64,000 bases of DNA. Origin: Solibacillus silvestris_B (GTDB lineage: Bacteria > Bacillota > Bacilli > Bacillales_A > Planococcaceae). The stretch lies in the NCBI RefSeq assembly GCF_051967575.1, contig NZ_JBQCJW010000017.1, forward strand, positions 1 to 64,000. The letters are read 5' to 3'. Under the pieces are notes generated by a model, which did no database searches, was not told the origin of the DNA, and was given only the letters and a program-made list of their open reading frames with translations. The translations under genes were made by a program, and so were the position numbers. Position 1 is the stretch's first letter. The number at the start of each line of letters is the position of its first letter. Positions 17,696 to 25,336 of the stretch are shown one piece after another.

Positions 17696-18493
17696 CTAGG
17701 AAAAGAAATGTAAAAAATGCAGTAATGGTACGACAAATAATAAACTGTCAAAACGATCCAATATGCCGCCGTGTCCTGGCAGAATATTGCCTGAATCTTT
17801 TACACCATAATGACGTTTAATAGCTGATTCGACTAAATCACCCATTTGTCCAATGATCGATGCAATTATTGTCACAACGATTAATTGCAGCCAGCTTGAA
17901 GCAAAAGGGTAAATAAGCTGCATTGCGATGGCGAAACATACCGCAATGACAATCCCTCCAACAAAACCTTCAATCGTCTTTTTCGGTGAAATTTCAGGCC
18001 ATAATTTATGCTTGCCCAATTTTCGGCCAACAAAATAGGCACCGGAATCCGTCGTCCATACGACAAGCAATACAAACACGACATATTCCACTCCGCTGAA
18101 ACGGGTTTCGATAAAATAATGGAAGCCGAGTCCTACATAAAACGCGCCCAGCAAAATAAAGCCGATTTCATCAAACGTCATTTTATTTTTTACGAGTACA
18201 ATATAAATTAACAATAATGCGGCGATTCCGTACACGATCATCAATGTTGATTCATATTGCAAAAATTCAACCGCTTCATTTGACCATTCATTTGGCACAA
18301 CTAATAGTATTAATGCAAGTGTTCCTAAAATCCCAGGAACAGATGCAATGGAAATTCCTTTCATTTTCAATAATTCATAGAAGCCGATTACCGCGATAAT
18401 ACTCATTAAAATCGCAAACGGCGCCCCTCCATAAATTACGAATGGAATAAATAATGCTGCAGCAATTACTCCAGTAATGATGCGCTGTTTCAA
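17696..18493 (-). CDS. cdsA: Phosphatidate cytidylyltransferase
   Basis: Makes CDP-diacylglycerol from phosphatidic acid and CTP, the branch point of phospholipid synthesis. The 265-residue membrane protein has several hydrophobic helices and the CDS signature SAIKRHYGVKDSG followed by PGHGGILDRFDS near the C-terminus, with the metal-binding acidic residues intact. Translation starts at TTG, overlapping the uppS stop (AATTGA), with AAAGGAGAAGG placed well upstream; coupling to uppS is likely. Confidence 0.96.
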   Translation of the reverse strand: MKQRIITGVIAAALFIPFVIYGGAPFAILMSIIAVIGFYELLKMKGISIASVPGILGTLALILLVVPNEWSNEAVEFLQYESTLMIVYGIAALLLIYIVLVKNKMTFDEIGFILLGAFYVGLGFHYFIETRFSGVEYVVFVLLVVWTTDSGAYFVGRKLGKHKLWPEISPKKTIEGFVGGIVIAVCFAIAMQLIYPFASSWLQLIVVTIIASIIGQMGDLVESAIKRHYGVKDSGNILPGHGGILDRFDSLLFVVPLLHFLHFFS

Positions 18494-19284
18494 TTCGTTC
18501 CTTCTCCTTTCAGCCCTCCATAACGGCGGTTACGGTTTTGATACACGGAAATTGCCTCTTTTAAACATGTTTCATCAAAATCGGGCCAATGTGTATCTGT
18601 AAACCAAAACTCCGTATAAGCAAGCTGCCATAGCATAAAATTACTAATGCGCACTTCGCCGCTTGTGCGGATCAGTAAATCCGGTTCAGGTAAATGAGCC
18701 GTCATCAAATGCTGTGAAATATGTTGTTCATTTAATTCGTCAATTGCCAGCTTTCCTGCTTCCGCATCTTTCATCAGTTGCTGCATCGCCATTACGATTT
18801 CCGCGCGTCCACCATAGTTCATCGCAAAATTCAAGATTAATCCCGTATTCCCTTTTGTCGCTTCCATCGCTTTTTTTAAAGCCGATTGTGTATGATCCGG
18901 CAATGAATCCATAACGCCAATCATTTCCACTTTAATATTGCGCTCCATCAGCTCTGGTAAAAAGGAAGTTAAAAATTGCTCTGGTAAGCGCATTAAAAAT
19001 TCAACTTCTGATTTGGGGCGTTTCCAATTTTCCGTTGAAAATGCATAAAGCGTTAATACCTTTACCCCTATATCACAAGCACAACGTGTAATTTTACGAA
19101 TGGTTTTCATTCCTTCATGATGCCCTGCAACCCTTGGCATCGAACGCTTTTTCGCCCAACGTCCATTTCCGTCCATAATAATTGCAATATGGGTAGGAAT
19201 ATCCTCTCCCTTAACTAAGTCCACACTTTCATCACTGAATGGTTGCTCTTTACTTGTATTTTTTCCAAAAAGTTTTTTAAACAT
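18490..19284 (-). CDS. uppS: Undecaprenyl diphosphate synthase (UppS)
   Basis: Builds the C55 lipid carrier for peptidoglycan and teichoic acid from isopentenyl diphosphate and farnesyl diphosphate. Motifs: AIIMDGNGRWAKKR (with the catalytic Asp), HHEGMKT, LYAFSTENWKRP and the C-terminal RTSGEVRISNFMLWQ plus WPDF. With ATG 19284 (GGGGGA 8 bases upstream) the protein is 264 residues, close to B. subtilis at 260. An in-frame ATG at 19368 also has an AGAGGAAG sequence, so a 28-residue N-terminal extension cannot be excluded. Its promoter must lie between the double terminator near 19552-19642 and the start. Confidence 0.95.
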   Translation of the reverse strand: MFKKLFGKNTSKEQPFSDESVDLVKGEDIPTHIAIIMDGNGRWAKKRSMPRVAGHHEGMKTIRKITRCACDIGVKVLTLYAFSTENWKRPKSEVEFLMRLPEQFLTSFLPELMERNIKVEMIGVMDSLPDHTQSALKKAMEATKGNTGLILNFAMNYGGRAEIVMAMQQLMKDAEAGKLAIDELNEQHISQHLMTAHLPEPDLLIRTSGEVRISNFMLWQLAYTEFWFTDTHWPDFDETCLKEAISVYQNRNRRYGGLKGEGTN

Positions 19285-19551
19285 AGTTAATTCCCCCAAC
19301 TGCACAGATCGGACTGCTTCCCTCTTCATCATATCAAAAAAGGGGTAGCCTGTCCTTCTTATATTCATGAACTTCCTCTTTGATCTATAGAAAAATTGTT
19401 CTTCTCTTAAACTTCATATGTATCCATTCCACATTTCATACTTCAAATCATTATGTAAAAATGGGTTAAGGCATGTGTTTCTTTATATGTAGCTAAAGCC
19501 CCGGCAAAGATTTTCCAAGGACAGGGGTTTATAATTTCCTTAACCATTAGA

Positions 19552-19578
19552 AAAACGTCCTTACTAGCAGGACGTTTT
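19552..19578 (-). terminator. Second terminator between frr and uppS
   Basis: AAAACGTCCT (19552-19561) and AGGACGTTTT (19569-19578) pair perfectly around a seven-base loop; the minus strand continues with TC after TTTTT. The A/T-flanked stem could act in both directions. Confidence 0.85.
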
Positions 19579-19605
19579 AATCCATTTAAAGTTCATCCAA
19601 CAACA

Positions 19606-19642
19606 GAAAAAGATTTCGCGCCAGTAAATATTAGCGCGAAAT
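19606..19642 (-). terminator. Terminator after frr
   Basis: ATTTCGCGC (19613-19621) and GCGCGAAAT (19634-19642) pair perfectly; on the minus strand the hairpin is followed by TCTTTTTC. It lies about 100 bases beyond the frr stop and is backed up by another terminator 30 bases on. Confidence 0.9.
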
Positions 19643-19661
19643 AAAAATTCAAGAAGAAGGT

Positions 19662-19683
19662 CAATGACACCGCGGTGTCATTG
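19662..19683. repeat. 22-base perfect palindrome
   Basis: The two 11-base arms meet without a loop around a central CGCG-containing core (ATGACACC|GGTGTCAT type). No T-tract follows on either strand, so it is not a terminator. It could be an operator for a dimeric regulator or the end of a small repeated element; the sequence alone does not decide. Confidence 0.7.
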
Positions 19684-19745
19684 CGTATGGAATTCGCCAG
19701 AGGCTTTAACTTCCCTCAGCAGGCGTTCGGACACCTGCAAAAAAG

Positions 19746-20303
19746 TTAAACTGTTAAAATTTCTTTTTCTTTTTCTTTCACTAGCTCGTCGATTTTTAAA
19801 ATGGAGTTATCCGTCAACTTTTGGATATCTTCACCAAAGCCGCGTAGTTCGTCTTCTGTAATTTCTCCATTTTTCTCTAATTTTTTCAAATCATCGTTTG
19901 CATCTCGACGCACATTGCGTACAGCAATTTTTGCTTCTTCCGCTTCTTTTTTAACTTGTTTCACTAATTCTTTACGGCGTTCCTCTGTTAAAGCAGGCAC
20001 TGCCAAGCGAATTACATTTCCGTCATTTGTCGGTGTAATTCCGATATCTGAACGCATAATCGCTTTTTCGATTTCGCCTAAAATTGATTTGTCATATGGC
20101 TGAATAACTAAAAGACGTGCTTCTGGTACAGCAATACCTGCCATTTGGTTGATCGGTGTCGGTGCGCCATAATAGTCCACCGTAATACGATCCAATAATG
20201 AAGCATTCGCTACACCCGCACGAATTGATGCTAATTCACGTGAAAAAGCACCAATCGATTTTGTCATTTTTTCCTGTGCTTGATTTAATACTTGTTGAGT
20301 CAT
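19746..20303 (-). CDS. frr: Ribosome recycling factor
   Basis: RRF works with EF-G to split post-termination ribosomes. The 185 residues match the family in length, with the three-helix bundle (LASIRAGVANASLLDRI near 24-40; ALTEERRKELVKQ near 104-116) and the beta/alpha domain containing PYDKSILGEIEKAI. Its ATG overlaps the pyrH stop (TAATG) and GGAGAG lies upstream, so it is probably co-translated with pyrH. Terminators downstream separate it from uppS. Confidence 0.98.
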   Translation of the reverse strand: MTQQVLNQAQEKMTKSIGAFSRELASIRAGVANASLLDRITVDYYGAPTPINQMAGIAVPEARLLVIQPYDKSILGEIEKAIMRSDIGITPTNDGNVIRLAVPALTEERRKELVKQVKKEAEEAKIAVRNVRRDANDDLKKLEKNGEITEDELRGFGEDIQKLTDNSILKIDELVKEKEKEILTV

Positions 20304-21028
20304 TATGCATCTCTCCTAACAACTGTTCCAATTTTTTCGCCCATTACGGCACGTTTAATATTACCTGGTTCCGATAAGTTGAATACAACGAGCTTAATAT
20401 CATTATCCATACATAATGTTGAAGCTGTAGAATCCATTACTTGTAAACCTTGTTGAATAACGTCCAAATACGTAAGTGTGTCATACTTAACTGCTTCAGA
20501 ATCTAATTTTGGATCTGCCGAATAAACGCCATCCACGTTGTTTTTCGCCATTAAAATTGCATCTGCATTAATTTCCGCTGCACGCAGGGCTGCTGTTGTA
20601 TCTGTTGAGAAATAAGGATTGCCTGTCCCTGCCGCAAAAATAACAACACGCGATTTTTCTAAATGGCGAACCGCTTTACGTCGAATATATGGCTCTGCAA
20701 CTTGTGTCATGACGATGGACGATTGAACACGTGTCGGAACGCCCAGATTTTCCAGCGAATCTTGTAATGCCAATGCATTCATCACTGTCCCTAACATGCC
20801 CATATAGTCTGCATTGGCACGTTCCATACCCATTTCAGCACCGATTTTTCCGCGCCAAATGTTTCCGCCGCCGACAACTAATGCAACTTCTACGCCCAAG
20901 TCGATGACATCCTTAATTTCTCCAGCGATCGATTTAATTACTTCTGGTGAGAAACCGAAGCCTAATTCTCCAGCCAATGCTTCCCCGCTTAGTTTAATTA
21001 CTACTCGTTTGTATTGTGACACACTCAT
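20303..21028 (-). CDS. pyrH: UMP kinase
   Basis: Phosphorylates UMP to UDP in pyrimidine nucleotide synthesis. The 241 residues show the amino acid kinase fold: KLSGEALAG near 13-21, VVGGGNIWRG near 53-62, the ADYMGMLGTVMNALALQ segment, and AGTGNPYFSTDTTA near 133-146. Gene order rpsB-tsf-pyrH-frr is the usual bacterial one. A terminator after tsf precedes pyrH by about 90 bases, so pyrH-frr may depend on readthrough or a promoter in that gap; TATAGT is present there without a convincing -35. Confidence 0.98.
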   Translation of the reverse strand: MSVSQYKRVVIKLSGEALAGELGFGFSPEVIKSIAGEIKDVIDLGVEVALVVGGGNIWRGKIGAEMGMERANADYMGMLGTVMNALALQDSLENLGVPTRVQSSIVMTQVAEPYIRRKAVRHLEKSRVVIFAAGTGNPYFSTDTTAALRAAEINADAILMAKNNVDGVYSADPKLDSEAVKYDTLTYLDVIQQGLQVMDSTASTLCMDNDIKLVVFNLSEPGNIKRAVMGEKIGTVVRRDA

Positions 21029-21120
21029 AGTAAACCTCCGTTACTCATTTATTTAAAAGAAATACTATACAATAACATCCTTTGTACACTATTCCGTTTG
21101 CTTCTACTATAGATTTCTTT

Positions 21121-21152
21121 AAAAATAGGGAACACGCAAATGGTGCTCCCTA
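21121..21152 (-). terminator. Terminator between tsf and pyrH
   Basis: On the minus strand TAGGGAGCAC pairs with GTGTTCCCTA over 10 base pairs (one G-U), followed by TTTTTA. It may reduce expression of pyrH-frr relative to the ribosomal genes. Confidence 0.82.
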
Positions 21153-21192
21153 CTGTTTGCTTAAATTAGCTGTAATTTAAGTTGTGATTTAA

Positions 21193-22080
21193 TTAGTTGT
21201 TACCTTTAACTTGGCTCATTACTTCTTCAGCGAAGTTATCTTCACGCTTTTCGATACCTTCACCAACAGCATAACGAGTGAAGCTTGTTACAGTAGCACC
21301 TAATGAGTTTACGAAGTCGCGTACTTTTTGATCTGAGTTTTTAACGAAAGCTTGGTCTAATAAGCATACGTCTTCGAAATATTTACCAAGACGACCTTCT
21401 ACCATTTTCGCTACGATGTTTTCTGGTTTACCTTCGTTTAACGCTTGCTCTGTTAATACTTTGCGCTCACGTTCAACTTCGTCAGCAGAAACTTCGTCAC
21501 GAGAAATGTAAGTTGGGTTGATTGCAGCAATATGCATAGCGATATCTTTTGCAGCAGCTGCATCTGTAGAGCCTTCAAGAACTACTAATACACCAATACG
21601 TCCGCCCATGTGCAGGTATGAACCGAATGCATCTGCATCTGATTTTGTTTTGATTTCGAAACGGCGTAAAGAGATTTTTTCACCGATTGTAGCTGTAGCT
21701 GTAGAAATTTGATCAGCAATTTTCACACCGTCTTTTTCTAACTCTAAAGCAGCTTCCACTGATTCTGGTTTAGCAGCTAATAATTGCTCAGCTAAAGAAG
21801 AAACTAAAATTTGGAATTTGTCATTTTTCGCAACGAAGTCTGTTTCAGCATTAACTTCAATTAAAATTGCTTCATTACCTTTTTCTAAAATGTAAGTTGT
21901 ACCTTCAGCAGCGATACGGTCAGCTTTTTTGCCTGCAGCAGCTAAACCTTTTTCACGCAGGAAATCGATTGCAGCATCGATATCTCCGTTAGTTTCTACT
22001 AAAGCTTTTTTACAGTCCATCATACCTGCGCCTGTTTTTTCGCGTAATTCTTTTACTAATTGTGCAGTAATGTTTGCCAT
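21193..22080 (-). CDS. tsf: Elongation factor Ts
   Basis: EF-Ts exchanges GDP for GTP on EF-Tu. The 295 residues begin with the UBA-like domain (VKELREKTGAGMMDCKKALVE, about 9-29) followed by AAIDFLREKGL, then the core domain with ILIEVNAETDFVAKND (about 71-86) that contacts EF-Tu, and the C-terminal module. It follows rpsB with an attenuator-like terminator in between. GGAGG lies upstream of the ATG. Confidence 0.98.
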   Translation of the reverse strand: MANITAQLVKELREKTGAGMMDCKKALVETNGDIDAAIDFLREKGLAAAGKKADRIAAEGTTYILEKGNEAILIEVNAETDFVAKNDKFQILVSSLAEQLLAAKPESVEAALELEKDGVKIADQISTATATIGEKISLRRFEIKTKSDADAFGSYLHMGGRIGVLVVLEGSTDAAAAKDIAMHIAAINPTYISRDEVSADEVERERKVLTEQALNEGKPENIVAKMVEGRLGKYFEDVCLLDQAFVKNSDQKVRDFVNSLGATVTSFTRYAVGEGIEKREDNFAEEVMSQVKGNN

Positions 22081-22190
22081 GTTGAGTTTCCTCCTAAATA
22101 TAATGAAAAATTTATTTACACTATTTCATACTTTAAGCGATAAATCGCGATTTTTCAACGATTCACGCATTTTCAAATTCATTTCTCAAA

Positions 22191-22227
22191 AAAAGGTGAT
22201 AAGGGGTTCATCCACTTATCACCTTTT
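22191..22227 (-). terminator. Terminator/attenuator between rpsB and tsf
   Basis: On the minus strand AAAAGGTGATAAG pairs with CTTATCACCTTTT (22215-22227 with 22191-22203) followed by further Ts. It lies about 12 bases beyond the rpsB stop. In an operon that normally makes both proteins it probably acts as a partial attenuator. Confidence 0.85.
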
Positions 22228-22238
22228 CTAACAGTGAA

Positions 22239-22961
22239 TTACTCAGCTGTAGCTTCTTCTACTTCTGGAGCTTCTTCTTCACCTTGTTTAGCTTCTAATA
22301 AAGCGTCAGCCATTTTAGCAGTTAATAATTTAACCGCGCGGATAGCATCGTCGTTTGCAGGGATTACGTAATCGATTTCATCTGGATCACAGTTAGTGTC
22401 TACGATACCAACTAGAGGGATGTTTAATTTGATTGCTTCTGCAACTGCGATACGCTCTTTACGAGGGTCTACAACGAACATTACGTCCGGAATAGCTTTC
22501 ATATCACGGATACCGCCTAAGAATTTAACTAAGCGCTCGTGCTCTTTTTTAAGTTGGATTACTTCTTTTTTAGGAAGTACAGCAAAAGTGCCATCTTCTT
22601 CCATTTTTTCGATATCTTTCATACGTTTTACACGTTTTTGAATCGTACCGAAGTTTGTTAAAGTACCACCTAACCAACGTTGGTTGATGTAGTAGTTACC
22701 TGAACGTTCAGCTTCTTCTTTGATCGCTTCTTGTGCTTGTTTTTTCGTACCTACGAATAAAACTTTACCACCGTCTTGACCAACTTGACGCATAAAATCG
22801 TATGCTTCTTCTAATTTTTTAACCGTTTTTTGTAAATCGATAATGTAAATGCCGTTACGCTCTACAAAGATATATTTCTTCATTTTTGGGTTCCAACGGC
22901 GAGTTTGGTGACCGAAATGTACACCAGCTTCTAGTAATTGTTTCATTGAAATTACTGACAT
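22239..22961 (-). CDS. rpsB: Ribosomal protein S2
   Basis: A 30S protein needed for late small-subunit assembly and for docking S1-type factors. The 240 residues carry the S2 signatures: the N-terminal MKQLLEAGVHFGHQTRRWNPKM block (about 6-27) and the central WLGGTLTNF block, plus the helical insertion. The tail is acidic (EEEAPEVEEATAE). AGGAGG precedes the ATG. The gene follows swrB, as in B. subtilis, and has its own promoter. Confidence 0.98.
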   Translation of the reverse strand: MSVISMKQLLEAGVHFGHQTRRWNPKMKKYIFVERNGIYIIDLQKTVKKLEEAYDFMRQVGQDGGKVLFVGTKKQAQEAIKEEAERSGNYYINQRWLGGTLTNFGTIQKRVKRMKDIEKMEEDGTFAVLPKKEVIQLKKEHERLVKFLGGIRDMKAIPDVMFVVDPRKERIAVAEAIKLNIPLVGIVDTNCDPDEIDYVIPANDDAIRAVKLLTAKMADALLEAKQGEEEAPEVEEATAE

Positions 22962-23086
22962 GAGTGTTTCCTCCTAATATGTTTGGTTTTTTTCCTCCGT
23001 ATTTTTCATCTGCAACAAGCTACCCGTAGACTTACGAGCACCACTTACTACATCAAAATACGTGTGTATTGTTAACACCGCTTGTA
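22962..23086 (-). promoter_or_regulatory. Structured leader of rpsB
   Basis: The roughly 115-base leader can form an outer ACAAGC/GCTTGT stem enclosing a GTGT/ACAC hairpin and a CTCGTA/TACGGG hairpin (two G-U pairs that exist only on the transcribed strand). It ends in GGAGGAAAA and then AGGAGG before the start codon. Ribosomal protein leaders are often autoregulatory; I do not recognise this as a named class, so function is inference. Confidence 0.4.
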
Positions 23087-23115
23087 ACTATATCACACTA
23101 GACTTTCAAGTGCAA
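23087..23115 (-). promoter_or_regulatory. SigA-type promoter of rpsB
   Basis: -35 TTGCAC (23110-23115) and -10 TATAGT (23087-23092) are separated by 17 bases on the minus strand. It overlaps the space right after the swrB stop codon and is correctly placed to drive rpsB-tsf. Confidence 0.6.
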
Positions 23116-23120
23116 CTACT

Positions 23121-23720
23121 TTACGTGTGAAACTTTACGAGCAGCTCTATCTCGGTTTTCCCGCGCTGCATCATTTTTGCAATTTCCTCTATCGTTTTTC
23201 CGTTGCGGTAATGCTCGATTACTTGCTGTTCGAATGACAATTTTTCCGCTGGCTGAGGGTCGGCTTTCGTGAATAGCTCCGCTTCCAATAAAGCGGTTTC
23301 CTCCACTTCCTCCACATGATCTGTTTTTTGCTTTTTATAGGCGTTTGCCGCTTGCTTTACCGGGACAAATTTCCTCTGTTCCATTTCCGGATCCCGTGCA
23401 TGTTCCGCTTTTCTTTCGGGAACTTGCTGTTTTTGCGCCTTTTCGACCTGTTCGTTTACCGGCCTATGTGCCATTGGCCGGATTGGCGCATCCATAGCTC
23501 CTGCGGAAGAAACAGCTGGCTTTTTCAGCTCATTTATTAAGCGATCATTTTCTTCTTTCATTTCCATTAAATATACGCTAATGGCATTGTCCATCTCATT
23601 CACTAATTCATTTTGGCGCTTTTCCAGATCTTGAAATTTGGAAAGCTTACTGTATAAAAGAACAATGACGAAAATCGTAATTAATTGGATGAGAAAGAGG
23701 GTAATTATTAGTGCTGTCAT
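23121..23720 (-). CDS. swrB: SwrB-like flagellar assembly/motility protein
   Basis: A 199-residue protein with one N-terminal membrane helix (residues 2-23), a coiled-coil stretch (about 27-67), a Lys/Gln/Glu-rich linker and a C-terminal helix-turn-helix-like segment IEHYRNGKTIEEIAKMMQRGKTE. This architecture and the position after sigD and before rpsB match B. subtilis SwrB, which promotes flagellar export and hook assembly. Overall identity to SwrB looks low, so the name rests on architecture and synteny. It follows the 102-residue gene by 11 bases. Confidence 0.7.
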   Translation of the reverse strand: MTALIITLFLIQLITIFVIVLLYSKLSKFQDLEKRQNELVNEMDNAISVYLMEMKEENDRLINELKKPAVSSAGAMDAPIRPMAHRPVNEQVEKAQKQQVPERKAEHARDPEMEQRKFVPVKQAANAYKKQKTDHVEEVEETALLEAELFTKADPQPAEKLSFEQQVIEHYRNGKTIEEIAKMMQRGKTEIELLVKFHT

Positions 23721-23731
23721 TATGACTTCTC

Positions 23732-24040
23732 CTAGCCGCTAAAATCAAAAAGATTGCCTTTAAAAGGATGTTGTGCTTTTTGTTCCAGCTGTTGCTTTTT
23801 TTTCTTGTTTTGCATGGACGATTGACCATTTTGAGATTGGTCATCGTCTGCCTCCTCATTGACTGCATCCATTTCATCTGATTCGTTCACTGAAAATTGC
23901 TTACGTTCAATTTCTTTTTTTAATGCTTCATTTGCATGCATTTGCTGGAGAATATTGTTTTGTTGATGCTGATCTGCCATTTTTCCTGCATCGAATGTTT
24001 TTGGGATTGCGATTTGCAGCTCAATGCCCTTTAGACTCAT
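23732..24040 (-). CDS. Small conserved hypothetical protein downstream of sigD
   Basis: I do not recognise a function. The 102 residues begin with an ordered GIELQIAIPKTFDAGKM segment (about 5-21), then a helical Gln/Lys-rich stretch (HANEALKKEIERKQFSV), an acidic Asp/Glu run and a basic Lys/Gln tail ending KGNLFDFSG. Similar short proteins with an N-terminal I-x-L-Q-x-x-I-P-K motif occur near sigD in other motile Firmicutes, as far as I recall. It lies 12 bases after sigD and 11 before swrB, clearly in the same transcript. It could be a flagellar accessory factor; that is inference from position. Confidence 0.85.
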   Translation of the reverse strand: MSLKGIELQIAIPKTFDAGKMADQHQQNNILQQMHANEALKKEIERKQFSVNESDEMDAVNEEADDDQSQNGQSSMQNKKKKQQLEQKAQHPFKGNLFDFSG

Positions 24041-24052
24041 ATTAACGCCTCC

Positions 24053-24823
24053 TTACGTATTAATCATTTCTGAAGATAATAATTTACGTAATTTAAACAA
24101 TGCTTTAGAGTGGATTTGCGAAATTCGTGAAGTGGACAGCTCAAGCATTTCGCCAATTTCTGTTAACGTCATTTCTTCCGAGTAAAACAAACTTATGACA
24201 AGCTGTTCTTTTTCATTTAGTTTTTTAATATTGTTTGCTAAATCGCCTAGCAGCTCTAGATGGACTGTTTGCTGTTCAGGTGTTTTTGTATGGTCGTCCC
24301 GAATGACAAATGATTTGCCTTCACCTTCTTCTTGGTCGAGCTGCTCATTAATCGATAATACATTCGAGAAAAAATGTTCCTGAAATGTCTGGTAAACTTC
24401 TTCGACAGGTAAATCCATATGTGAAGCGACTTCTTCAGGTGTCGCATGGCGCATTAATTTTTGCTCAAGCAATTCGATTTGAGTTTCCAGCTTTTTAGCC
24501 TTTTCCCGGGCAGATCTTGGGAGCCAGTCTTCTTTACGCAGTCCATCAATGATAGCTCCGCGCACACGAAACGATGCATACGTATCAAATTTCAAATCTC
24601 GGTTTATATCAAATTTATTAAGCGCATCAAATAGCCCCATCATCCCGAGACTGACTAAATCATCTCGCGAAACGTTTTTTGGAAGTCCAACGGCAATTCG
24701 CTGTACATGATACGATACAAGTGGCTTAAATTTTTTAATTAGTAAATCGCCTGCTTCTGGATCACGGTTTTTTGTCCAGCGAATCCATAGCGATTGTTCG
24801 TCTCCATGTCCTTGTTCAGTCAC
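24053..24823 (-). CDS. sigD: Flagellar sigma factor SigD
   Basis: The sigma-28 family factor that directs RNA polymerase to late flagellar, chemotaxis and autolysin genes. The 256 residues carry region 2 (DLVSLGMMGLFDALNKFD, RDLKFDTYASFRVRGAIIDGLR), region 3 and region 4 with the helix-turn-helix LTEIGEMLELSTSRISQIHSKAL. I place the start at GTG 24823 (MTEQGHGDEQSLW), with AAAGGGGTGG upstream, giving B. subtilis length (254). The frame is open to 24892, but the promoter -10 box falls inside that extension. Unlike the rest of the fla/che operon it is preceded by a terminator and its own promoter. Confidence 0.97.
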   Translation of the reverse strand: MTEQGHGDEQSLWIRWTKNRDPEAGDLLIKKFKPLVSYHVQRIAVGLPKNVSRDDLVSLGMMGLFDALNKFDINRDLKFDTYASFRVRGAIIDGLRKEDWLPRSAREKAKKLETQIELLEQKLMRHATPEEVASHMDLPVEEVYQTFQEHFFSNVLSINEQLDQEEGEGKSFVIRDDHTKTPEQQTVHLELLGDLANNIKKLNEKEQLVISLFYSEEMTLTEIGEMLELSTSRISQIHSKALFKLRKLLSSEMINT

Positions 24824-24863
24824 TCGTACCCACCCCTTTCCTAAAATAAGCTTATTATTATTT

Positions 24864-24874
24864 ATTATACCAAA
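24864..24874 (-). promoter_or_regulatory. Extended -10 promoter upstream of sigD
   Basis: The minus strand reads TTTGGTATAAT: a perfect TATAAT preceded by TGG, i.e. an extended -10 element of the SigA type. No good -35 is present, as is usual for extended -10 promoters. Transcription would begin about 30 bases upstream of the GTG start of sigD. Confidence 0.7.
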
Positions 24875-24940
24875 AAGCCTAAAAATAAACATGTGACTGA
24901 AGGATGAGACACAACATTTCCATAATTCAAATCAAATAAA

Positions 24941-24966
24941 AAAAGAGCCGAATGTACGACTCTTTT
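24941..24966 (-). terminator. Terminator inside the fla/che region, before sigD
   Basis: On the minus strand AAAAGAGTCG pairs with CGGCTCTTTT over 10 base pairs (one G-U) around a six-base loop and runs into seven Ts. The 5' arm includes the stop codon of the upstream 123-residue gene. It should stop much of the fla/che message before sigD. Confidence 0.9.
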
Positions 24967-25336
24967 ATTGGGAAAGCGCCTCATCACCATGCAGCATCGT
25001 GCGAACAACTTGTGCGATATCTTCCGTGTTTTCCTCTTCAAATTCCGTTGTAGTGCGATCGCTAATCGGAATGAATTGCTGGTTATTGTCATCTTCCATC
25101 ACTGTACCCGAATTTTCATTTTCCGTTTCCGAAAAAACGAGCGCTTCTGGTGTATAGAAAATATAGCCAAGGAAATAACGAACGATAAACATGGCACCAA
25201 ATGCAATTATCGCTACAACAAAAGATGCGCCAATTGTTCGCAGCGGCATTGCATATGGGTTTTGTATTGCCAAAATAAAATAAACAGCGAATGAAAGCAA
25301 TGCTGCCCAAAAATTATAAAATAGTGAACCAAACAT
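24965..25336 (-). CDS. Two-helix membrane protein between cheD and sigD
   Basis: I do not recognise this family. The 123 residues contain two membrane helices (about 3-24 and 32-57) followed by an acidic cytoplasmic tail with EENTEDIAQVVRTMLHGDEALSQ, which could be a docking helix. B. subtilis has no gene here. The ATG at 25336 overlaps the cheD stop (TGATG); a TTG one codon upstream is an alternative start. Tight coupling to cheD suggests a role in motility or chemotaxis. A terminator begins at its stop codon, so it is probably the last gene of the main fla/che transcript. Confidence 0.85.
   Translation of the reverse strand: MFGSLFYNFWAALLSFAVYFILAIQNPYAMPLRTIGASFVVAIIAFGAMFIVRYFLGYIFYTPEALVFSETENENSGTVMEDDNNQQFIPISDRTTTEFEEENTEDIAQVVRTMLHGDEALSQ

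Larger units (their letters stand above)
19285..19745. other. Intergenic region between frr and uppS
   Basis: This 461-base stretch has no gene. From the frr side: a hairpin GCAGG/CCTGC (about 19720-19738), a GAGG/CCTC stem, a 22-base perfect palindrome (19662-19683), two strong terminators (19606-19642 and 19552-19578) and an AT-rich promoter-bearing stretch before uppS. A weak SigA-like pair, TTGAAG and TACATA with 18 bases between, lies roughly 150 bases upstream of uppS; I would not rely on it. Confidence 0.6.

Noticed and set aside
19662..19683. Palindrome as a rho-independent terminator
   Set aside because: No loop and no T-tract on either strand; true terminators lie 20-100 bases further on.
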